Shown here in pieces: positions 58,601 to 64,000 of a stretch of DNA of 64,000 bases (positions within the stretch are counted from its first letter, which is position 1; every line of letters begins with the position of its first letter). The position numbers and the translations under genes were made by a program. The notes under the pieces are model-generated. The model was not told where the DNA came from, did no database searches, and saw nothing but the letters and a program-made list of their open reading frames with translations. Location: NCBI GenBank assembly GCA_022828595.1, contig JAKGHH010000002.1:111674855-111738854 (forward strand), written 5' to 3'. This DNA comes from Nelumbo lutea (Eukaryota > Streptophyta > Magnoliopsida > Proteales > Nelumbonaceae).

Positions 58601-61600
58601 TAAATCAATAAACTTATTATTATTCATCAAAAAAGATAATATGCCTAGAGGTTGGAGAGTTGGGAGGGAGGAAGCGGCGGTCACACACTGCTTGTGACAT
58701 TATTTTATTTTGCTTAGAAACATGCGATGATAGTGGAAAGGTTTAAGAAGCAACTCGTAGGATGGACACGCAATTACATTTCTCTGGGAGGGAGAATAAC
58801 TTTAATTAAATCCATCTTAGTTAACCTACATGTCTTCTATATGTCAATTTTTAGGATGCTCCAAGTTGTGAAAAAAATTGAAAAGATTATGAGAGACTTT
58901 TTGTGGGAACTTGGGAAAAGGAAGAAAGATCAATTGCATAGTTGGGAGAAGGTGATTAAACCTAAAGCTGAAGGGGGATTGGGGATTGGAAATATGAGAT
59001 TAAAGAATCAGGCACTATTGAGTCTTTGGCGATTTCCAAAAAAAGATCAAATGCTTTGGCATAAAGTGGTGGCAATTGTGCACAGGTTGTCAAACAACGG
59101 ATGGGATGCCAACTGTCTACAGAGAGCTACCTTGGCTACTCCCTAGAAATCCATCCATGATTCTCTTCCTATTTTCCTCAGCCACATTAGGTTTGACTTG
59201 GTCTCAAGTCAGAAGATTAGGTTTTGGGAAAATAAAGGTAGACCAGTGTCAGAATTTATTAGCCCCCCTTTCTCCCCTCTTAAGTTAAACTGGAACTTGG
59301 GCTTCGCTAGAATCCTTAGAGAATCTGAAATTGCCAATGTGTCTACTTTGCTTACACTACTGAATCCTGTGGTTCTTAGGGATGGGGGTGTGCATAGTAA
59401 GGTGTGGACTCTCATGTTGGGCTCCTCACTTGTGTTTAATTCACTTGTAGATTCCTCTTCTTCCCATTCCCCTTTTACCCTGTTAATCTGGTGTTCCCCA
59501 TTCCTCCTAGAGTCGGTGCTTTCTGCTAGGAAGTGTATCATGGTTGCATTAGCACTTGTATAAGCTCCAAAGGAAGAGACGAAACTGGTGTTTGTCCCCA
59601 ATTGGTGCTGCTTATGTAAGTTAAATGGTGAGACTGCTTTTGAGCTGTTAACCACTTTCCCCTTTGTCAGCTTTATCTAGGATTGATTTGCTTCTCCTTT
59701 TGGTTGCAGATGGCTTCTTCCTGTCATCTTGGAAGGGTTGTTTATCCCTTCAAATTGCAATTGTACAAATAGAAGAGGCAGGCATATGTGGAGATGTACT
59801 AAGTTAAAGAATATTCGGGGACAAAGAAAGGAATAAGGAAGCCTTGATCGAGATCATAAACCTAAGGGTGGCTCATTGGGTTAAAACTTTGGGTCTGTTC
59901 TCAGGCTTTCAGGTCAATGATTTCTTCAAATCTTGGGGAACTATAGCTGCTTCCTCCTTTAGAAGACAGATTTCTTTTTTTAAATCAGCTCCTTTAGAAG
60001 ACAGATTGCTACAGTGGACTGGTCACCCAATCAAGTGGCTGGTTGAAGCTGAATTTTGATGGGAGTTGTGTCGGCAATCTGGCCCCTCTGAAATTGGAGG
60101 TGTAATCAGAGATGAGGAAGGAAATATATGTGTTGTCTTCTCAGGTCCAATTGAGCAAGGAGATATGGCATCGCTGCTGTTTTTTGGTGTTGAGAAAGCA
60201 AAAGAATTGAGTACTGAAAGATTAGTTATTGAAGGCAATTCCAAAACAGTAGTAGAATGGCTAAAGAAGGGAGAGGAAGTGTCTTGGCATCTAAGGAATG
60301 TCCCCTTAGGCATTTCAAATGGCTCTATAGTGGCATGTTTATTCAGTTTAATTGGATTTTCCAATAGTCTGGCAGATGGTTTTGCTAAGCAAGGGGTTCA
60401 AAGACAGTATGTTTTGGGCTCAGCCCAAATATGTTTGGGGCATTTAGACATTTGGTGTCTATTGTTTCTTCCACAATGTTTTGTTTCTCTGCTTTCTTTT
60501 AAAATTAATAAAATCCTTTCATGAGTTACTGATAAAAAAATTACAGATAACATTATTTTATTTTGTGAAGGAAAACCAGAAGAGCTTGTGAACCTGAAGA
60601 GGCTTGTGAATAGATTTGAGAATATCCAACCTTAAAGTGAATTGGGGTAAGAATTTTGTGATGGGAGTGAACCTACAGAGTGAAAAGGTGAATTTTTTAG
60701 CTAGGATTTTGGAGTGTGAAGTGGGAGATTGACCATTACAGTATTTGGGGCAACCTTTGGGAGGGAATCCAAACTCAAATAGCTTTACCCAGTGATTGAG
60801 AGATTCACCAACCAACTAGCAAATTGGAAAAGAAACTACATTTCATCGAGGGGTAGGATAACCCTTATAAAGTCAACACTGGCCAATTTACCAGTGAACT
60901 TCCATTCAACATTCAAAATTCCATTGAAAGTGGCAAACCAGTTAGGGAAGATCATGAGGGACTTCTTGTGGGAACAAGGAAACACTAGGAAGGATCAGCT
61001 AATGAAGTGGAAGATGGTCTCTACTCTCTAGGTGTAGATATGACAGAGGCTTAGGAATAGGAAATATTAAGTTAAGAAATACAGCCTTGTTGGGAAGTGG
61101 TTATGGAGAATGTCATTGGAACAAGACCAATTGTGGTGCAGGGTTATAGTGAGCATTCGCGGATTAGCAGACAATGGTTGGGATTCGGGTCCAAATCCTA
61201 GGGCTTCTCGTTATTCTAATTGGAAAGTGATTGTGATTCATGGTACCTTGCCTTCTATGATTCCTTATTTCAAATTTGATGCTTGTGCAGGGAAAAAAGT
61301 GTTGTTCTGGGAAGATGTTTGGGTAGTTTAGGGGTGTTATCTTAACACCTGCACTTTATTTATTCACTTTTAGCGAATAAAAGAAAAGTAATCTCTTTAG
61401 TTTGTCTTAATAATTCATTGGACTTGGGATTAAGGAGACACCTAAGGGAGTCATAAATGGCAATGCTGGATAAACTTATTACTCTTTTAGGATCAATCCT
61501 GTCCAGATAGTAGAAATTGGAAACCTTCCCTGGTTGAAGTCTTTACTTGTGCCTCTTTCTTTCAGACCCTTCAATCTTCTAACACAATAGGGACTTTTCC

Positions 61601-63248
61601 ATCAATGGAAGTGTGGTGTAGTCTTGTACCCCCAAAAATTAGGGCTTTTTGTTTGGAGGTGGTAGTTCAAAAAATCAACAAACTAGATATGTTGCAAAAA
61701 AGAGGCCAACTTTTTGCCTCTCTCCCCATGTTTGTAGTCTTTGCTTGAGTGCTGGTGAGACCATCACACACCTTTTAATCTCATGTCCCTTTGTACTTTT
61801 TATTTGGACTTGGTTCTCTTCTTCTCTCTTTGGAAACAGGTGGACACCTCACTTGAACATGGTAAGCCTGTTTAACCCAAGTCAAGCAACTGAAGAGGCG
61901 TGCTAGAGTCATGTGGAGTGCAACAGCCAACAAGAGTAGCGATTCTCTGGTAAGTTTGGGAAGACAGAAATAGCAGGATCTTCAATGGATTGGAGAAACC
62001 TAAAGAGGAAAATATTGATAGAATATCCATCAAAGTCATAGATTGGCTGAAATCAATTAACCTGTTTAAGGATTTCACAGTTGAAGACATTTACAGAAAC
62101 TGGGGAGAGGTTGCAGCTACTTCCTTTTGGCCTAAAGTGCAAGAGCTATCGTCCCCATCAACACAAACAGATTAATGCTAAACTTTGATGGGAGCCAAAG
62201 AGGCAACCCTGGACTGTCAGGAATTGGGGGAGTATTTAGGGTCCGTTTGGTTCACGGGAATAGGGGTCTGGAATCAAAATCGGAATGGGCTATTCTGATT
62301 CCAACTGTTTGGTTGGGCGGAATCGGAATCCCATTCCCATTCCTGCTGGAATGGCATTCCTCCATTTGAGGGAATGGTCATTCCCTGCCTCTCCCTTGGG
62401 AATGAGATCTCATTCCTGCTGATTTTAATTCCCATTCCCGTTCCTGCTTGAACCAAACAGACTATGGGAATGGACCATTCCGATTCCGATTCCAGAGGAT
62501 TTTGATTCCGATTCCGATTTTGATTGCAACTACGAACCAAACGGACCCTTAATTCCCATTCTCATTCCTGTCTGAACCAAACAGACTATGGGAATGGACA
62601 TTCAGATTCCGATTCCGGAAGATTTCGATTCCGATTCCGATTCCGACTACAAACCAAATGGACCCTTAGAGATGGACACAGTAAAATTTCCACTATGTAT
62701 TCAGGGCCTATAGGAGTCTGTGACTCTTTGAGGGTGGAGGTAATGGCTTTGCTTCAAGGTGTAAGATTTGCCAAACAGATGGGGCTGAACCAAATAGAGA
62801 TAGGAGACTCTAAAATGCTCACTGATTGGTTGAAATCAGGCAGCTTGGGAGCTTGGATTTATAGACATGCTATAAGGGAGATCACCAACATAACAAAGGA
62901 GATTGGGGCTTCTTTCAAATGGACTAGCCAATACTTTAGCTAAACAAGGGATATGGAGGGAAAGGCTATTCTGGGCAGAATTGTAAAAAAGGTCTTTGGG
63001 GGTTAGCACCTATTCTAGGGTTGACAGTTGTACATGATATTTCCTAATTTTCTTAATGAAGTTACTGTTTCCAACCAAAAAAATGATCATTCTAACAATT
63101 ATAAAAGCCAAAAGATATTCATATTACTTATCTAATGGCCAAAAAACATTGTAAGATTCTTAGAGAAACAACTCACCATCTTTCCAGACGCAAAGATCAA
63201 TGCTGTAGTCTTAGGTTCTCTTATCCTCATTATAACAGCAGCAAAACG
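53173..63248 (-). CDS. TBP: TATA-binding protein, C-terminal core (5' exons outside the window)
   Basis: TBP binds the TATA box as a saddle and nucleates polymerase I, II and III initiation complexes in the nucleus. Exons in coding order: 63248-63177 ([19 protein letters not shown]), 57358-57308 ([17 protein letters not shown]), 55739-55695 ([15 protein letters not shown]), 55582-55490 ([20 protein letters not shown]), 55367-55266 ([20 protein letters not shown]), 55166-55093 ([16 protein letters not shown], ending FRKSQQ). They give 145 residues, about four-fifths of the conserved core and spanning both imperfect repeats, with no stop. All junctions are GT..AG. The stop is TG at 55094-55093 joined to A at 53173, so the last exon is otherwise 3' UTR. 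The largest intron (57359-63176) is filled with LINEs. Identification is very secure because TBP is almost invariant. Confidence 0.95.
54394..54684. mobile_element. hAT-type MITE, 291 bp, in the last intron of TBP
   Basis: The ends caaggtttttaaaacc and ggttttgaaaaccatg are inverted repeats. A perfect 8-bp TSD gcaacaac lies at 54386-54393 and 54685-54692. It is the best-preserved copy of the family also at 27717, 28912, 29594 and 32900. Confidence 0.93.
55664..55690. repeat. (GA)n microsatellite next to a TBP splice donor
   Basis: About 13 GA units end a few bases from the donor of the exon at 55739-55695, giving a CT-rich start to that intron on the coding strand. Confidence 0.9.
55791..57149. 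mobile_element. Second copy of the AT-rich MULE, in a TBP intron
   Basis: The left end aaggatcgaagtattggtat and right end (reverse complement) aaggattgaaatattgatat are inverted repeats. The interior matches the copy at 1086-2187, including ttattgataatgcatcaat and a decayed tRNA-like segment. Flanking nonamers do not match clearly. There is no coding capacity. Confidence 0.68.
57633..58634 (+). mobile_element. LINE A: 1.0-kb 5'-truncated LINE inside LINE C
   Basis: It has a perfect 19-bp TSD, gataatatgcctagaggtt, at 57614-57632 and 58635-58653. It encodes zf-RVT ([20 protein letters not shown]) then RNase [43 protein letters not shown], so all four acidic catalytic positions are kept. One frame change at about 58155 splits RNase H. 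It ends in ttattattattcatcaaaaaa. Confidence 0.93.
58713..60549 (+). mobile_element. LINE B: 1.8-kb 5'-truncated LINE inside LINE C
   Basis: A perfect 16-bp TSD acattattttattttg lies at 58697-58712 and 60550-60565. Excising the insert restores the host frame ...[17 protein letters not shown]. It encodes RT thumb ([20 protein letters not shown]), zf-RVT in broken frames and RNase H at 60066-60420. Catalytic positions are lost: the RAE motif is replaced and EGDS has become EGNS. Confidence 0.9.
62239..62665. mobile_element. PIF/Harbinger-type (Tourist-like) MITE with a duplicated right end, inside LINE C
   Basis: The left end gggtccgtttggttc and the inner right end gaaccaaacggaccc (to 62548) are a perfect 15-bp inverted repeat. 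TTA precedes the left end (62236-62238). The last 117-124 bp are repeated in tandem (62549-62665), and the outer copy ends gaccc before TTA at 62666-62668. Removing 62239-62668 restores GVFRDG of the LINE RNase H. Confidence 0.9.
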
Positions 63249-63564
63249 CTGTTACAAATAAAACATTATGAAATGATAAATTGGTCTATGCATACACCTA
63301 CCAAATAAACAATCATCATACACTAGAATGAAACTTTAAAAGCTCCAAGAGTAAACATTTAATCAAATAATACAGATGCAAATGGAAATATAAATGATCA
63401 ACTAACCAAAATGAAAGTTTAAAGCTTGACCATTTTTATATTCTATATTCTACAAGGATTGGCCATATTGGAAAAGGGCTTACACTCCTATTATAGGTAC
63501 AATAACCAGGCAATAACATTCATTTGTTAGCTAACTTTAAGGTTTTGGTTTGGAACTAGGTTTC

Positions 63565-64000
63565 TTTTTTTTTTTAGATAAATGAGATAAGTTTTATTAA
63601 TTCAGATAAGAGAATACAATCAGCCTAGGAAGAGGCACGAGATGTTACCTCCCCCGAGGACTGAATCGTTTACACTAAACAAGCCCAAGCCTGAAACACA
63701 AATTACAAAGTAACCCAAAACAGATCTCCCCTTGACACCCCTTGTTTGGCCAGAGAATCAGCCATTGCATTTGTTGATCTGCTGACCCACTGAAATCTGA
63801 CAGTCATACTTCTTGTCATCCATTTAACTTTCTTTAACAGATCTCTATAGCCCCAGCAAACTGAATCTGGGCTATTCAGCCAGCCCACTACCACTTTGGA
63901 ATCCCCTTCTACTAACAAATTGTTCACTCCAATTTGACTAGCCATCTGTATACCTTGTACTGCTGCTAATAGCTCTGCCCTTACAGAGTCGTCTTCACCC
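63565..64000 (-). mobile_element. LINE D: 3' end of another LINE, running off the window
   Basis: On the minus strand the RNase H frame enters open at the window edge and ends at 63703. It has [25 protein letters not shown] and NAMADSLAKQG, so the acidic residues visible here are intact. A 3' UTR and an 11-base poly-A (T run 63565-63575) follow. It lies in a TBP intron upstream of the exon at 63248. Confidence 0.88.

Larger units (their letters stand above)
57603..63083 (+). mobile_element. LINE C: 5'-truncated L1-type LINE in the largest TBP intron, hit by three later insertions
   Basis: With the insertions removed it reads as one LINE. The end of the RT palm reads [15 protein letters not shown], then a damaged ADD motif and [17 protein letters not shown] across the LINE B site. 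RT thumb is at 60792-61031. zf-RVT is at about 61690-61906. RNase H is at 62175-62960 ([33 protein letters not shown]). Imperfect flanks tgatccttctaa (57591-57602) and tgatcattctaa (63084-63095) are a likely TSD with one change. The A-rich tail ends at 63083. Frame changes and a stop after SQYFS inactivate it. It is antisense to TBP. Confidence 0.82.

Overview
The window is repeat-rich nuclear DNA from a flowering plant, probably a dicot or magnoliid; the species cannot be told from sequence. The evidence is spliced genes with plant-like introns, plant Ty3/gypsy lineages (Tat type with a second RNase H, and a chromovirus), plant LINEs ending in zf-RVT plus RNase H, Mutator-like elements (MULEs) with 9-bp target duplications (TSDs), hAT miniatures (MITEs) with 8-bp TSDs and an Au-type SINE.

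Layout. 1-613: flank with no gene seen. 614-23153: a three-layer nest. A minus-strand Tat-type Ty3/gypsy element (element 2) has its 3' LTR split by a non-autonomous MULE (1086-13099), which in turn carries a plus-strand Tat-type element (element 1, 2193-12911, 965-bp LTRs, TSD ATACG). Each Tat element has a degenerate gag-pol, and between integrase and 3' LTR a second gene on the opposite strand with its own TATA box. 23154-29900: retroelement debris, hAT MITEs and a near-perfect 160-bp fold-back. 30030-31003: a plus-strand cytosolic sulfotransferase pseudogene whose TATA box abuts a MITE insertion.

33552-46005 (minus): a seven-exon gene for an HNH-endonuclease-fold protein, apparently intact. 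Its 7.6-kb intron 5 holds an Au-like SINE interrupted by a chromovirus (element 3, 34246-39163, TSD ATATC). 46295-50245: three MULE-type elements end to end just upstream of that gene. The first is a Pack-MULE carrying broken exons of a MIP1/DUF547 leucine-zipper gene.

53173-63248 (minus, 5' end outside the window): the conserved C-terminal core of TATA-binding protein (TBP). Six coding exons join in frame, and the stop codon is itself split by the last intron (TG|A). Its introns are loaded with a hAT MITE, a second copy of the MULE that sits at 1086, and a truncated LINE (57603-63083) containing two further LINEs of the same type and a PIF/Harbinger MITE. A fourth LINE lies on the minus strand at the window edge.

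Only the HNH gene and TBP look like functioning host genes. Both are minus strand and both tolerate multi-kilobase insertions in introns. All transposon reading frames are broken except the visible part of the last LINE. Exon boundaries were set by hand from GT/AG sites, continuity of reading frame and remembered family signatures; no alignment or search was run.
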